A stretch of DNA of 64,000 bases from Mesorhizobium neociceri. Its GTDB lineage: Bacteria; Pseudomonadota; Alphaproteobacteria; Rhizobiales; Rhizobiaceae. A program made the position numbers and the translations under genes. Where the stretch lies: positions 124,001 to 188,000 of the forward strand of contig NZ_JACDTY010000001.1 of the NCBI RefSeq assembly GCF_013520985.1. Reading direction: 5' to 3'. Shown piece after piece: positions 1-9,004 of the stretch (the first letter of the stretch is position 1; every line of letters starts with the position of its first letter). The notes beneath the pieces are model-generated. The model was not told where the DNA came from. It did no database searches and was given only the letters and a program-made list of their open reading frames with translations.

Positions 1-518
1 CCGATGTGAAGATCACCAACATGACGGCCGACGATGCCGCCGCCGCCTTCATGGCCGATCGCATTCCCGTTGCCGTCACCTGGGAGCCGCATCTGACGCT
101 GGCCAAGAAGGAAAATAAGGGGCAGGTGCTGATCGACTCCTCGAAGACACCAGGCTTGATCGTCGATGTGGTGGCGCTGAACTGCGATTACATCACCAAG
201 AATCCTGGGGATGTCGAGGCGCTGGTGAAGGGGCTCTACAAGGCCAACGAGTTCATCAAGGAAAATCCCGAGAAGGCTTACGAGGTGATGGCCAAGGGCG
301 TCGGCGGCTGGCTGAAGGAGCCGAAGGACTTCGCCTCCTCCGCCGCGGGCGTGAACTTCTACGGCAAGGAGCGCAATGCGCAATTCTTCGCTGGTGGCGA
401 GAGTGGTGACGCCGGCAAGCTGATCAAGCTCGGCGGCGATGTCTGGGGCGGCTTCGGCAAGCTCAAGATGGACATCAAATACGACGACCTCGTCGATCCG
501 TCCTTCCTGACAAAGTGA
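1..518 (+). CDS. NitT/TauT-family ABC transporter substrate-binding protein, 3' part (5' end outside window)
   Basis: The reading frame is already open at the left edge and ends with TGA at 516-518, so only the C-terminal 170 or so residues are present. They read like the second lobe of an NMT1/TauA-type periplasmic binding protein (for example VTWEPHL near the start, then a helical tail with a KENPEKAYEVMAKG segment). Proteins of this family deliver sulfonates, nitrate, pyrimidine precursors or other small organic anions and amines to an ABC permease. The permease and ATPase of the same class follow 80 bases downstream, which supports the assignment. The N-terminal signal peptide and the first lobe, which would help with the substrate, are not in the window, so the ligand is unknown. 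Confidence 0.85.
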   Translation, partial: DVKITNMTADDAAAAFMADRIPVAVTWEPHLTLAKKENKGQVLIDSSKTPGLIVDVVALNCDYITKNPGDVEALVKGLYKANEFIKENPEKAYEVMAKGVGGWLKEPKDFASSAAGVNFYGKERNAQFFAGGESGDAGKLIKLGGDVWGGFGKLKMDIKYDDLVDPSFLTK

Positions 519-597
519 TCTGGCCTCGCAAAGCGAGTTCGTTGGACCGCAGGCCGAGCCTTTCGCCTGCGGTCTATCCAGCCCAAAGGGTTTCCCT

Positions 598-1464
598 GTG
601 ACATTGGCACCGAATGCAACGTCTCCCATCAGCCATATCGTGACCAAGAGCGTGGATCAGAATCAGCCCGGTCGATCCGTCTGGAAGGCTGTCGCGACGC
701 CTTTTCAGGCCGTGTCGCGCCCTCTCGCCATCACGCTCAGCGTCCTGGTCTGGGTCGCGGTCATCGGCGGCTGGTTCGCTTTGACCTATTCCGGAGCGGT
801 CAAGGAAATGTTCCTGCCGCGCCCGGAATCCGTCGTGTCCACCACCATCAGGATGGCGCTTGACGGGTCGTTGTGGGAGCACGTGCTCGCCAGCGTCCAG
901 GTGGTGCTGATCGGTTTCGTTCTTTCGAGCATCGTGGCGGTGCCGCTCGGCTTGACGATGGGCACCTATCGCATCGTCCAGGCGGCGCTCGACCCGCTCG
1001 TCAATTTCATCCGCTATCTGCCGGTGACCTCCTTCGTGCCGCTTTTCATCCTGTGGATCGGCATCGGCATCGAGCAGCGCGTGGCCGTCATCATCTTCGG
1101 CATCTTCTTCCAGCAGTTGGTGATGATCGCCGACAGCGCCCGCGGCGTTCAGCGCGACCTCGTCAACGCCGCCTATACGCTCGGCACGAAACGCAGCGAC
1201 ACGGTCTTCCACATCGTCTTTCCGGCCACGCTTCCCAACGTGCTCGACGTGCTGCGCGTCACCATGGGCTGGGCCTGGACCTATCTCGTCGTCGCCGAAC
1301 TCGTCGCCGCCCGCAGCGGACTTGGCTACATCTCGCTCAAGGCGATGCGCGGCTTCCAGGTCGACGTCATCTTCATGGCCATCGCCATGATCGGTATCCT
1401 TGGTCTGTGCACCGACCAATTGTTCCGGGGCATCCGCCGCCTCGTCGCTCCCTGGGCCAATTGA
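598..1464 (+). CDS. NitT/TauT-type ABC transporter permease
   Basis: A 288-residue integral membrane protein of the SsuC/TauC type. The GTG start at 598 fits the spacing to the previous gene, and the N-terminus has a cytoplasmic stretch before the first hydrophobic segment at about residues 45-64. The EAA-type ATPase-contact loop lies at about 188-214 (AAYTLGTKRSDTVFHIVFPA), and further hydrophobic segments run to the C-terminus. Length and layout match single-gene permeases that act as homodimers. The ATPase gene starts 13 bases after the stop, so the two are almost certainly cotranscribed with the binding protein upstream. Substrate is unknown; the oxidative enzymes downstream suggest an organic amine or amide rather than nitrate. 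Confidence 0.93.
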   Translation: MTLAPNATSPISHIVTKSVDQNQPGRSVWKAVATPFQAVSRPLAITLSVLVWVAVIGGWFALTYSGAVKEMFLPRPESVVSTTIRMALDGSLWEHVLASVQVVLIGFVLSSIVAVPLGLTMGTYRIVQAALDPLVNFIRYLPVTSFVPLFILWIGIGIEQRVAVIIFGIFFQQLVMIADSARGVQRDLVNAAYTLGTKRSDTVFHIVFPATLPNVLDVLRVTMGWAWTYLVVAELVAARSGLGYISLKAMRGFQVDVIFMAIAMIGILGLCTDQLFRGIRRLVAPWAN

Positions 1465-1477
1465 GGAATTCGCTGAT

Positions 1478-2281
1478 ATGGACGCCCTGACACTCACGAC
1501 GAAACCGAAGAGCGCCGACATCGGCGTTGACAATGTGGCGCTGCGCTACGGCACGGGCGACAACGCAGTGCTGGCGCTGGACGGCATCTCGTTCCATGTC
1601 GCGCCCAATGAGTTCTGTGTGATCGTCGGCCCATCTGGCTGCGGCAAGTCGAGCCTGCTCTATCTCATCGCCGGGCTCGAGGAGCGCACCGGCGGCACGA
1701 TCGCCGTCGGCGGCAAGCCGGTCACCGAGCCGGGCGCGGATCGCGGCATGGTGTTTCAGGCCTATACGCTGTTCCCTTGGCTCACCGTGGCGCAGAACGT
1801 CGAATACGGTCCGAAGCGGAAGAGCATGCCGGCGGCCGAGCGCAGGGCCATCGTCGAGCATTTTCTCCAAGAGGTCGGCCTGGCGAAATTCGCCAACCAT
1901 TATCCCTCGCAACTGTCGGGCGGCATGAAGCAGCGCGTGGCGATTGCCCGCGCGCTCGCTAACGATCCGCAGGTGCTGCTGATGGACGAACCCTTCGGTG
2001 CGCTCGACAGCCAGACCCGCCACTCAATGCAGAGGCTTTTGCTGAGGATCTGGGACCATTCCAAGAAAACGGTCCTGTTCGTCACCCACGACATTGACGA
2101 GGCGATCCTTTTGGCGGACCGGGTGCTCGTCATGTCGGGCCGGCCCGGCCAGATCAAGAAGGAAATCCGCGTCGGCTTCTCGCGCCCGCGCAGCATGGAT
2201 CTGGTCATGGAGCCCAACTTCATCGCCATGAAGCGGGCAATCCTCGAGCTCTTGAAGAACGACGAAGACGACGAGCACTAA
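1478..2281 (+). CDS. NitT/TauT-type ABC transporter ATP-binding protein
   Basis: A 267-residue ATPase of the SsuB/TauB class. Visible motifs are Walker A GPSGCGKS at 51-58, Q-loop Gln94, signature LSGGM at 146-150, Walker B with VLLMDEP at 166-172, and the switch His204. The ATG at 1478 is preferred because it follows the permease stop by 13 bases and has a GAGG sequence about 10 bases upstream; an in-frame upstream extension would lie inside the permease gene. It powers import through the permease encoded just before it. The next gene, a GMC oxidoreductase, begins 45 bases downstream on the same strand. Confidence 0.94.
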   Translation: MDALTLTTKPKSADIGVDNVALRYGTGDNAVLALDGISFHVAPNEFCVIVGPSGCGKSSLLYLIAGLEERTGGTIAVGGKPVTEPGADRGMVFQAYTLFPWLTVAQNVEYGPKRKSMPAAERRAIVEHFLQEVGLAKFANHYPSQLSGGMKQRVAIARALANDPQVLLMDEPFGALDSQTRHSMQRLLLRIWDHSKKTVLFVTHDIDEAILLADRVLVMSGRPGQIKKEIRVGFSRPRSMDLVMEPNFIAMKRAILELLKNDEDDEH

Positions 2282-2326
2282 GGCAATATCGGCGGTCTTC
2301 GGGGTGGATCACGAAACAGGCATGGC

Positions 2327-3931
2327 ATGAGCATCGAGGCGGCGGAATTCGACTATATCGTCATCGGCGCGGGCTCGGCCGGTTGTGTCCTGGCCAACAG
2401 GCTGAGCGCCAACCCCGCTAACCGCGTCTGCCTGATCGAGGCCGGCGGCAGCGACGACCGTACAAGGGTGCGCGTGCCGGCCGGCATTCTCTCGCTCTAC
2501 GGCAATCCGACTTTCGATTACGGCTACAAGGGCGTGCCGCAGCCGCTGCTCAACAACCGCCGCATTCCGGTCAACCGAGGCAAGCTTCTCGGCGGGTCGA
2601 GTTCGATCAATTCCATGGTCTATATCCGTGGCGCTGCGGCGGACTACGATGAGTGGGCGGCACTTGGCTGCGCCGGGTGGTCCTATGCAGACGTCTTGCC
2701 GGTCTTCAAGAGGCTGGAGCGGAACCTTCTGTCGCAGAACCCGGCCTATCACGGCTTCGACGGCGAATTGCTGGTCGACAATCCGCGTGATCCCAACGTC
2801 GTATCCAGCCTGTGGGTAGAGGCGGGCCGGAACATCGGCCTGCCTGAAAACCGCGACTTCAACGGCGATGGCCAACTCGGCCTCGGCATCTACAATGTCA
2901 CCCAGAACAAGGGGGAGCGATTCTCGGCTTACACCGCCTTCATTCGTCCGGTTCTCAGTCGCTCGAATCTCCAGGTCATGTCGGGCGTCGAGGTGCTTGA
3001 CCTGGCAGTCGAAAGCGGGCGCGTCATCGGCGTCAATGTGATCAAGGACGGGGCAGCCCAGCGGCTGACATGTCGCGCCGAAGTGGTGCTGAGCGCGGGC
3101 GCGATCGGATCGCCGCGCATCTTGCTTGCTTCCGGCATCGGCCCGGCCGAGGAGCTGAAGGCGGCGGGGGTGGAGCCGGTGATGAACGTGCCCGGCGTCG
3201 GCAAGAATTTGCGCGACCATGTCGACGGCATGATCACCGTGCGGTCGAAGAGCGCCAGGACGCTTGGCCTGTCGCTCGCCAATCTGCCGGCGATGCTGGC
3301 GGCGCCCTTTCAGTATTTCGTCCGGCGCAAGGGCATGCTGACGACCAATTATGTCGAGGCCGGCGGCTTCGCCAAGACGAGATATGCCGGCGGTATTCCC
3401 GATGTCCAATTCCACTTTGTTCCGGGCTACCGCAGCCATCGCGGTAGGCTTGTCGAATATGGCCATGGCTATGCCGTGCACACCTGCGTGCTCAGACCCG
3501 GAAGCATCGGCGAAATCACGCTCGAGCGCGACGGCACCCGCCGAAATGTGCTGATCGATCACCGCTTCTTCAGCGACGGACGGGATGCTTTGACTCTGGT
3601 CGAGGGCATCAAGCTGGCGCGCTCGATCCTGGCCTCGCCGGTCTTTGCCGGTATTCGCGGAGCGGAAATCCTGCCGGGACCCGATGTCGTCACCGACGAC
3701 GAGATCCTCGCCTATCTGCGTGCCGAGGCGCTCACCGTCTATCACCCGGTCGGCACGGCCAAGATGGGTAACGATACCATGGCGGTGGTCGATCCCGCCG
3801 GCCTCAAGGTGCGCGGCTTCGACAATCTGCGCGTGGCGGACGCCTCGATCATGCCGACGCTGATCGGCGGCAACACCAATGCGCCATCCATGATGATCGG
3901 CGAAAAAGCAGCCAAGGCGATGCTGTCATAG
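2327..3931 (+). CDS. GMC-family FAD oxidoreductase (choline dehydrogenase-like)
   Basis: A 534-residue flavoprotein of the glucose-methanol-choline family, which oxidises alcohols or amino-alcohols to aldehydes. The N-terminal FAD-binding motif is at 12-20 (IGAGSAGC), the second GMC signature includes GGSSSINSMVYIRG at about 88-101, and the C-terminal catalytic His-Asn pair is present as HPVGTAKMG (His about 473) and NTNAPSMMIG (Asn about 518). Length is normal for BetA-like enzymes. No signal peptide is seen, so it is probably cytoplasmic or membrane-peripheral. With an aldehyde dehydrogenase encoded in the same run of genes, an alcohol to aldehyde to acid route for the imported substrate is a reasonable inference. 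The exact substrate cannot be read from the sequence. Confidence 0.93.
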   Translation: MSIEAAEFDYIVIGAGSAGCVLANRLSANPANRVCLIEAGGSDDRTRVRVPAGILSLYGNPTFDYGYKGVPQPLLNNRRIPVNRGKLLGGSSSINSMVYIRGAAADYDEWAALGCAGWSYADVLPVFKRLERNLLSQNPAYHGFDGELLVDNPRDPNVVSSLWVEAGRNIGLPENRDFNGDGQLGLGIYNVTQNKGERFSAYTAFIRPVLSRSNLQVMSGVEVLDLAVESGRVIGVNVIKDGAAQRLTCRAEVVLSAGAIGSPRILLASGIGPAEELKAAGVEPVMNVPGVGKNLRDHVDGMITVRSKSARTLGLSLANLPAMLAAPFQYFVRRKGMLTTNYVEAGGFAKTRYAGGIPDVQFHFVPGYRSHRGRLVEYGHGYAVHTCVLRPGSIGEITLERDGTRRNVLIDHRFFSDGRDALTLVEGIKLARSILASPVFAGIRGAEILPGPDVVTDDEILAYLRAEALTVYHPVGTAKMGNDTMAVVDPAGLKVRGFDNLRVADASIMPTLIGGNTNAPSMMIGEKAAKAMLS

Positions 3932-4079
3932 TCTCGCGTTGGCCAGTCTCTCCTGGCATTTAGGGACAAGCTAACCACTGCCACGTGAAATCGTAATTTT
4001 CGCTAATCAGTCCCTCCAGTACACCAGCGATCTGACCTCCTCGCATCCGCAGAAACTCTTGGGGGGAAAGGACGCAGAA

Positions 4080-5354
4080 ATGTCGGTGGAAAAAATAGAC
4101 ACGCTTGTCGTCGGCGGTGGCCAGGCGGGGGTGGCTATGTCTGAGCATCTGAGCAAATGCGGCGTGCCGCATCTCGTTCTCGAGCGTGGCCGGATCGCCG
4201 AGCGCTGGCGTTCGCAGCGATGGGACTCGCTCGTTGCCAATGGGCCGGCCTGGCATGACCGTTTCCCTGGCATGGAATTCCCCGTAACGGGTCCCAACGG
4301 CTTTCCCTCCAAGGAGGAGGTTGCGGACTATTTCGCCGCCTATGCAAGGCAGATCAATGCGCCGATCCGCTGCGGCGTCGAGGTCAAGCTCGCGCAAAGA
4401 AATGTCGGTCGACCCGGGTTCCGCGTCGAGACGTCGGACGGCGTGATCGAAGCCAACAGCATCGTCGCGGCGACCGGACCTTTCCAGGTCCCCGTCATCC
4501 CCGCCCTTGTCCCCGGCGATGCCGGCATTCTGCAGATTCATTCCAGCGCGTACCGCAACCCCGGACAGTTGCCAAAGGGCGCGGTGCTGGTGGTCGGGGC
4601 GGGATCGTCAGGTGTGCAGATCGCCGACGAGCTTCAGCGCTCGGGGCGGCGCGTCTACCTCTCGGTCGGCCCGCACGACCGCCCGCCGCGCGCCTATCGC
4701 GGGCGCGATTTCTGCTGGTGGCTTGGCGTTCTCGGCAAATGGGACCTCGAGACCCCGGGGCCTGGCACGGAGCATGTAACGATTGCGGTGAGCGGCGCGC
4801 GTGGCGGCGAAACGATTGATTTTCGTCGGCTGGCCGCGCAGGGGCTTACCCTGGTCGGCATGACAAAAACATATCAGGACGGCGTGCTGACCTTCGCGTC
4901 CGATCTGGCGAAGAACATTGCCCGCGGTGACGCCAACCTGATGTCGCTGCTGGACGAGGCCGACGCCTATGTTGCCCGCAACGGTCTCGACCTGCCGGAG
5001 GAGCCAACGGCCCGTCGGATCGACCCGGATCCCGACTGCTTGACAAATCCGCTTCGTGAGCTCGATCTGGCCGAAGCCGGGATAGCGGCGATCATCTGGG
5101 CGACGGGTTTTTCCGTCGACTACAGCTGGTTGAAGGTCGATGCTTTTGACGAGAAGGGCCGGCCAAGGCATCAGCGCGGCGTCTCGGTCGAGCCTGGGCT
5201 CTATTTTCTCGGGCTTCCCTGGCAGTCGCGAAGAGGGTCGAGTTTCATCTGGGGCGTCTGGCATGATGCCAAGCATGTCGCGGACCGGATTTCGACGCAG
5301 CGCAAATATCTGGCCTACCATGCTGCCGCGCGGCGCGAGACGGTGGACGCCTGA
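4080..5354 (+). CDS. Flavin-dependent monooxygenase-like oxidoreductase (CzcO/FMO-type)
   Basis: A 424-residue two-dinucleotide-domain flavoprotein. The FAD motif VGGGQAGVAM is at 11-20, followed by the ERW region (about 41-50) typical of flavin monooxygenases, a QIHSSAYRNP segment at about 152-161 that corresponds to the monooxygenase fingerprint, and the NAD(P)H motif VVGAGSSGVQ at 171-180. Such enzymes oxygenate amines, ketones or sulfur atoms using NADPH and oxygen. The ATG at 4080 sits 8-10 bases after a GGGGGGAAAGG ribosome site; an earlier TTG is possible but has no such site. A 148-base gap precedes it, longer than elsewhere in the run, so an internal promoter is possible. Substrate unknown. 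Confidence 0.9.
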   Translation: MSVEKIDTLVVGGGQAGVAMSEHLSKCGVPHLVLERGRIAERWRSQRWDSLVANGPAWHDRFPGMEFPVTGPNGFPSKEEVADYFAAYARQINAPIRCGVEVKLAQRNVGRPGFRVETSDGVIEANSIVAATGPFQVPVIPALVPGDAGILQIHSSAYRNPGQLPKGAVLVVGAGSSGVQIADELQRSGRRVYLSVGPHDRPPRAYRGRDFCWWLGVLGKWDLETPGPGTEHVTIAVSGARGGETIDFRRLAAQGLTLVGMTKTYQDGVLTFASDLAKNIARGDANLMSLLDEADAYVARNGLDLPEEPTARRIDPDPDCLTNPLRELDLAEAGIAAIIWATGFSVDYSWLKVDAFDEKGRPRHQRGVSVEPGLYFLGLPWQSRRGSSFIWGVWHDAKHVADRISTQRKYLAYHAAARRETVDA

Positions 5355-5398
5355 CCGACGCTAACAACAGCCACGAGCCCGATCTGATGGAGACCAGG

Positions 5399-5815
5399 AT
5401 GGCGCACACAAGAATCCGCAAGTTCAACACGAAGGACACCTATCCCGAACAGAAGCTCGATAATGATCTGTGTCAGGCGGTCGTCACGCGGGGTGGTCGG
5501 ACGGTCTATCTGCGTGGCCAGTGTCCGCAGGATCTCGACACCGCCAAGAATATCGACAGCCACGATCCGGCCGAGCAGACGCACAAGGTGATGCAGAACA
5601 TCAGGCAGCTCATCGAAGAGTGCGGCGGCACCATGGAGCACCTGGTCAAGGTGGTCGTCTACATCACCGACGTGCGCCATCGCGAGGCGGTCTACCGCAC
5701 CATGGGCGAGTACATCAAAGGCGTGCATCCTGTTTCGACCGGTCTCGTCGTGCAGGCCCTGGCGCGGCCGGACTGGCTGGTAGAGATCGACGGCACCGCC
5801 GTAATCCCGGACTGA
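5399..5815 (+). CDS. Rid-family (YjgF/YER057c/UK114) protein lacking the canonical arginine
   Basis: About 138 residues with the Rid fold pattern; an upstream in-frame ATG at 5387 would add four residues, but GGAG at 5389-5392 favours 5399. Canonical RidA deaminates reactive enamine/imine intermediates and needs an Arg in a P-x-R-S/T motif near the C-terminus. Here the aligned segment reads HPVSTGLVVQAL, with Ser where Arg is expected, and the C-terminal VEIDGTAVI strand is otherwise conserved. This puts it among the non-RidA Rid subfamilies, whose reactions are mostly uncharacterised. It follows the flavin monooxygenase gene and is four bases before the DUF1028 gene, so it probably handles an unstable nitrogenous intermediate of the same pathway (inference). 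Confidence 0.92.
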   Translation: MAHTRIRKFNTKDTYPEQKLDNDLCQAVVTRGGRTVYLRGQCPQDLDTAKNIDSHDPAEQTHKVMQNIRQLIEECGGTMEHLVKVVVYITDVRHREAVYRTMGEYIKGVHPVSTGLVVQALARPDWLVEIDGTAVIPD

Positions 5816-5819
5816 TGCC

Positions 5820-6494
5820 ATGACCTTCTCCATTGTCGCGCGGTGCAGCCGCACCGGCATGTTCGGCGTCGCGGTGTCGTCTTCCTCTCCGGCGGTAGCG
5901 GCGCGCTGCGCCTATGCGCAGGCGGGCGCTGGCGCCATTGCCAGCCAGAACGTCACCGATCCGACGCTCGGCACCAGGGGGCTCGAACTGTTGGCGCGCG
6001 GTGCCTCGGCCGCCGAGGCGGTTGCGATCCTGAAGCGCACCGGCGCTTATCCCGAATATCGGCAAGTGCTGGCTGTCGATGCCGCCGGGACGACCGCGAT
6101 CCATTCAGGCCCCAGGGCGCTTGGCATTTGGGCAGAGGCGCGCGCTGACAATGTCGCCTGCGGTGGCAACATGCTGGCCCATGACGGCGTGCCGCAAGCC
6201 ATGGTCGAGGCCTTCCTGGCGTCGGAAGGGCATCTCGGCGACCGCCTGATCGCGACCATGCGCGCCGCGCTGAAAGCGGGCGGCGAGGCCGGCCCTGTCC
6301 ATTCCGCCGGCATGAAGCTGGTGCGCGAGGTGGCGTGGCCGGTCGCCGACCTGCGCTGCGACTGGACCGACGACTGCCCGATCGAACGACTGGCGACACT
6401 GTGGGAACTCTACAAGCCGCAGCTCGATGCCTATGTGACCCGCGCGATAAACCCATCCGATGCGCCGAGCTACGGCGTACCGGGCGACGAATAG
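5820..6494 (+). CDS. DUF1028 family protein (putative Ntn-type hydrolase)
   Basis: A 224-residue protein that begins MTFSIVARC and contains the conserved GVAVSSSSPAVAARC and ASQNVTDPTLGTRGLELL segments of DUF1028, then the GGNMLA motif. Structures in this family are reported to have the N-terminal-nucleophile hydrolase fold, but their reactions are not established. DUF1028 genes often travel with peptidases, deacylases and Rid proteins, and here one follows a Rid gene by four bases, which implies translational coupling. A hydrolytic step on an amide or lactam intermediate would fit this context, but that is inference. No signal peptide is seen. Confidence 0.9.
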   Translation: MTFSIVARCSRTGMFGVAVSSSSPAVAARCAYAQAGAGAIASQNVTDPTLGTRGLELLARGASAAEAVAILKRTGAYPEYRQVLAVDAAGTTAIHSGPRALGIWAEARADNVACGGNMLAHDGVPQAMVEAFLASEGHLGDRLIATMRAALKAGGEAGPVHSAGMKLVREVAWPVADLRCDWTDDCPIERLATLWELYKPQLDAYVTRAINPSDAPSYGVPGDE

Positions 6495-6515
6495 TCAAGA
6501 CAGGGGTCACCTGCG

Positions 6516-8006
6516 ATGAGCGAGCTCAGCCACAAGGACTGGATCAGCAAGGCATCTGCGATCCGTTTTCGCGACAAGGCGTTCATCGACGGCAAGACGA
6601 TTGCGGCGCGTTCGGGCCGGACCTTCGCTAGCATCAATCCGGCAACCGGCGACGTGCTGGCCGAGGTGGCGTCCTGTGGTGAGGAAGACATCGATCTGGC
6701 GGTTGCTGCTGCCCGGCGCAGCTTCAACGCCGGTGTCTGGTCGCGGGCCAGTCCGGCGCACCGCAAGGAGGTGTTGTTGCGGCTGGCGCAGCTGCTGCGC
6801 GAAAACCTGCATGAACTGGCCCTGCTCGAATCGCTCGATATGGGCAAGCTTGTCAAGGATGCGGTCTCGGTCGACGTCCCCGGATCGGCGGCCATCTTCC
6901 AATGGTATGGCGAGGCCATCGACAAGATCTATGGCGAGGTGGCGCCGACCGGCGGCAGCGATCTGGTATTGGTGCGGCGCGAGCCGCTCGGCGTCATCGG
7001 CGCCGTGGTGCCGTGGAATTTCCCGCTCGACATGGCGACCTGGAAATGCGCGCCGGCGCTGGCGGCGGGCAATTCGGTGGTGCTGAAGCCGGCCGAGCAG
7101 TCGCCTTTCTCGGCGCTCAGGCTGGCGGAACTCGCCATGGAGGCGGGCCTGCCCGCCGGTGTGCTCAATGTCGTGCCTGGCCTTGGCGAGACGGCCGGGC
7201 AGGCGCTCGGCCGCCACATGGATGTCGATTGCCTTGCCTTCACCGGATCGACCTCGGTCGGCAAGATGTTCTTGCAGTATTCGGGTCAGTCGAACATGAA
7301 GCAGGTCTGGCTCGAAACCGGCGGCAAGAGCCCGAACCTTGTCTTCGCCGATTGCGGCGATCTCGATGCGGCGGCCGACATGGCGGCCTTCGGCATCTTC
7401 TTCAACCAGGGCGAGGTCTGTTCGGCCAATTCGCGCCTGCTCGTGCAACGCGGCATCAAGGATGCCTTCGTGGAGAGACTGGCTGAGCGCGCGGCCGCCA
7501 CCCAGCCTGGCGATCCGCTCGACCCTACCTCGAAAATGGGCGCCATGGTCGATGCCCGCCACGCCGCCAACGTCATGCGCTTCGTCGAGGCCGGCAAGAA
7601 GACCGCGCGCCTGGTCGCCGGCGGCGATCGGGTCACGGTCAACGGCCGCGGCAGCTTCATACAGCCCACCATCTTCGACAATGTTGCCCATGACGACCCA
7701 ATTGCCAGGGATGAGATATTCGGGCCGGTGCTTTCGGTCATTGCCTTCGACGATGAAGAGGAGGCTATCCGCATCGCCAATGACAGCCCGTACGGGCTGG
7801 CAGCATCGCTGTGGACCGACAGTCTTTCGCGCGCGCATCGCGTTGCCGGCCGGCTGCGCGCCGGCACGGTTTCCGTCAATACGGTCGATGCGCTGAGCCC
7901 GATGACGCCGTTCGGCGGTGTCAAACAATCGGGCTTTGGCCGCGACCTGTCGCTGCATGCACTGGACAAGTACACCGCGCTGAAAACGACATGGATCAAA
8001 TACTGA
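6516..8006 (+). CDS. Aldehyde dehydrogenase (PuuC/gamma-aminobutyraldehyde dehydrogenase-like)
   Basis: A 496-residue NAD(P)-dependent aldehyde dehydrogenase. Catalytic residues are in place: Asn168 in VVPWNFP, Glu267 in LETGGKSPN and nucleophile Cys302 in NQGEVCSANSR, with the C-terminal PFGGVKQSGFGRD motif. Overall it resembles enzymes acting on amino-aldehydes such as 4-guanidino- or gamma-glutamyl-aminobutyraldehyde. It starts 21 bases after the DUF1028 gene and would oxidise an aldehyde made by the GMC enzyme or released by the monooxygenase/hydrolase steps. The precise aldehyde is unknown. It is followed by a LysR regulator on the same strand. Confidence 0.94.
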   Translation: MSELSHKDWISKASAIRFRDKAFIDGKTIAARSGRTFASINPATGDVLAEVASCGEEDIDLAVAAARRSFNAGVWSRASPAHRKEVLLRLAQLLRENLHELALLESLDMGKLVKDAVSVDVPGSAAIFQWYGEAIDKIYGEVAPTGGSDLVLVRREPLGVIGAVVPWNFPLDMATWKCAPALAAGNSVVLKPAEQSPFSALRLAELAMEAGLPAGVLNVVPGLGETAGQALGRHMDVDCLAFTGSTSVGKMFLQYSGQSNMKQVWLETGGKSPNLVFADCGDLDAAADMAAFGIFFNQGEVCSANSRLLVQRGIKDAFVERLAERAAATQPGDPLDPTSKMGAMVDARHAANVMRFVEAGKKTARLVAGGDRVTVNGRGSFIQPTIFDNVAHDDPIARDEIFGPVLSVIAFDDEEEAIRIANDSPYGLAASLWTDSLSRAHRVAGRLRAGTVSVNTVDALSPMTPFGGVKQSGFGRDLSLHALDKYTALKTTWIKY

Positions 8007-8056
8007 AGCCGCGCGGGCGCTTGATCGCGGCGCCCAAACCGGCAACATAGAAGCCC

Positions 8057-8992
8057 ATGCCGCTACGCTTTACCCTGAGACAACTGGAATATTTCGTCGC
8101 CGTCGGCGAAGCCGGCTCCATTACCAAGGCGGCCGAGCAGGTCAATGTTTCGCCGCCCTCGATCTCGGCGTCGATCGCGCAACTGGAGGCCGAATTCGGC
8201 GTCCAGCTTTTTGTCCGCAAGCATTCGCATGGCCTGTCGCTCACGGCTGGCGGGCGCGTTTTCCTGAAGGAGGCCGCCAGGCTGCTGGCCGACGCCGACG
8301 CCCTGCACGATATCGCCGGCGACATCGCCGAAAAGGTGCGCGGGCCGCTGGCGGTCGGATGCCTGCTGACCTTCGCGCAGATCGTCATGCCGACATTGCG
8401 CGCCAAGTTCGAGCGCGCCTATCCCGAGGTGCGGTTCCGGCAGTTCGAACGCAACCAGGGTCAGTTGCTCGAAATGCTGCAGCGAGGCGAAATCGACGCA
8501 GCGCTGACCTACGATCTAGAACTGTCGCAGGACACGACGTTCGAACCGCTGATGCTGGTGCCGGCATATGTCATGCTGCCACAGGGGCACCGCTTCGCCG
8601 GCAAGGCTTCCATCACGACGGAAGAGCTGGCCGACGAGCCGATGGTGCTGCTCGACCTGCCCTATAGCCGCGAATATTTCCTCTCGGCCTTTCATTCGCG
8701 GGGGATCCGGCCGAACATTGCCGAGCGCACCGGCGACATCGCGGTAATGCGGTCGATGGTCGCGAACGGCTTCGGCTATGGCATCGCCAACATGCGGCCG
8801 CTCAACACGCTGGCGCCCGACGGCAAGCCGCTGGTCTTCGTGCCCCTGGAGGGGGATTTGCGGCCTCTGACCATGGGGGTCGCGTTGCCCAACGCCGAGC
8901 ACCGCACCCAGACAGTGCAGGCATTCATCGATCATTGCCGCCGTTTCGTCGTCGAACAGGGCGTATTCGGCAGTGGTAGGGTCGTGGAATAG
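8057..8992 (+). CDS. LysR-family transcriptional regulator
   Basis: A 311-residue LysR protein: winged helix-turn-helix at about 1-62 (FTLRQLEYFVAVGEAGSITK, then NVSPPSISASIAQLE), followed by a substrate-binding-fold effector domain. It lies at the 3' end of the importer/oxidase run on the same strand, 50 bases after the aldehyde dehydrogenase. LysR genes more often sit divergently from their targets, so autoregulation within the operon, or control of a promoter upstream of the window, is possible. The next gene is convergent (ArgE-like, stop at 9005). Its inducer is unknown and probably is the imported compound or a derivative. Confidence 0.93.
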   Translation: MPLRFTLRQLEYFVAVGEAGSITKAAEQVNVSPPSISASIAQLEAEFGVQLFVRKHSHGLSLTAGGRVFLKEAARLLADADALHDIAGDIAEKVRGPLAVGCLLTFAQIVMPTLRAKFERAYPEVRFRQFERNQGQLLEMLQRGEIDAALTYDLELSQDTTFEPLMLVPAYVMLPQGHRFAGKASITTEELADEPMVLLDLPYSREYFLSAFHSRGIRPNIAERTGDIAVMRSMVANGFGYGIANMRPLNTLAPDGKPLVFVPLEGDLRPLTMGVALPNAEHRTQTVQAFIDHCRRFVVEQGVFGSGRVVE

Positions 8993-9004
8993 CCACGAAC
9001 TTTG

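Noticed and set aside
2309..3745. A 478-residue minus-strand frame
   Set aside because: It is antisense to the GMC oxidoreductase gene, whose motifs are complete, and resembles no family.
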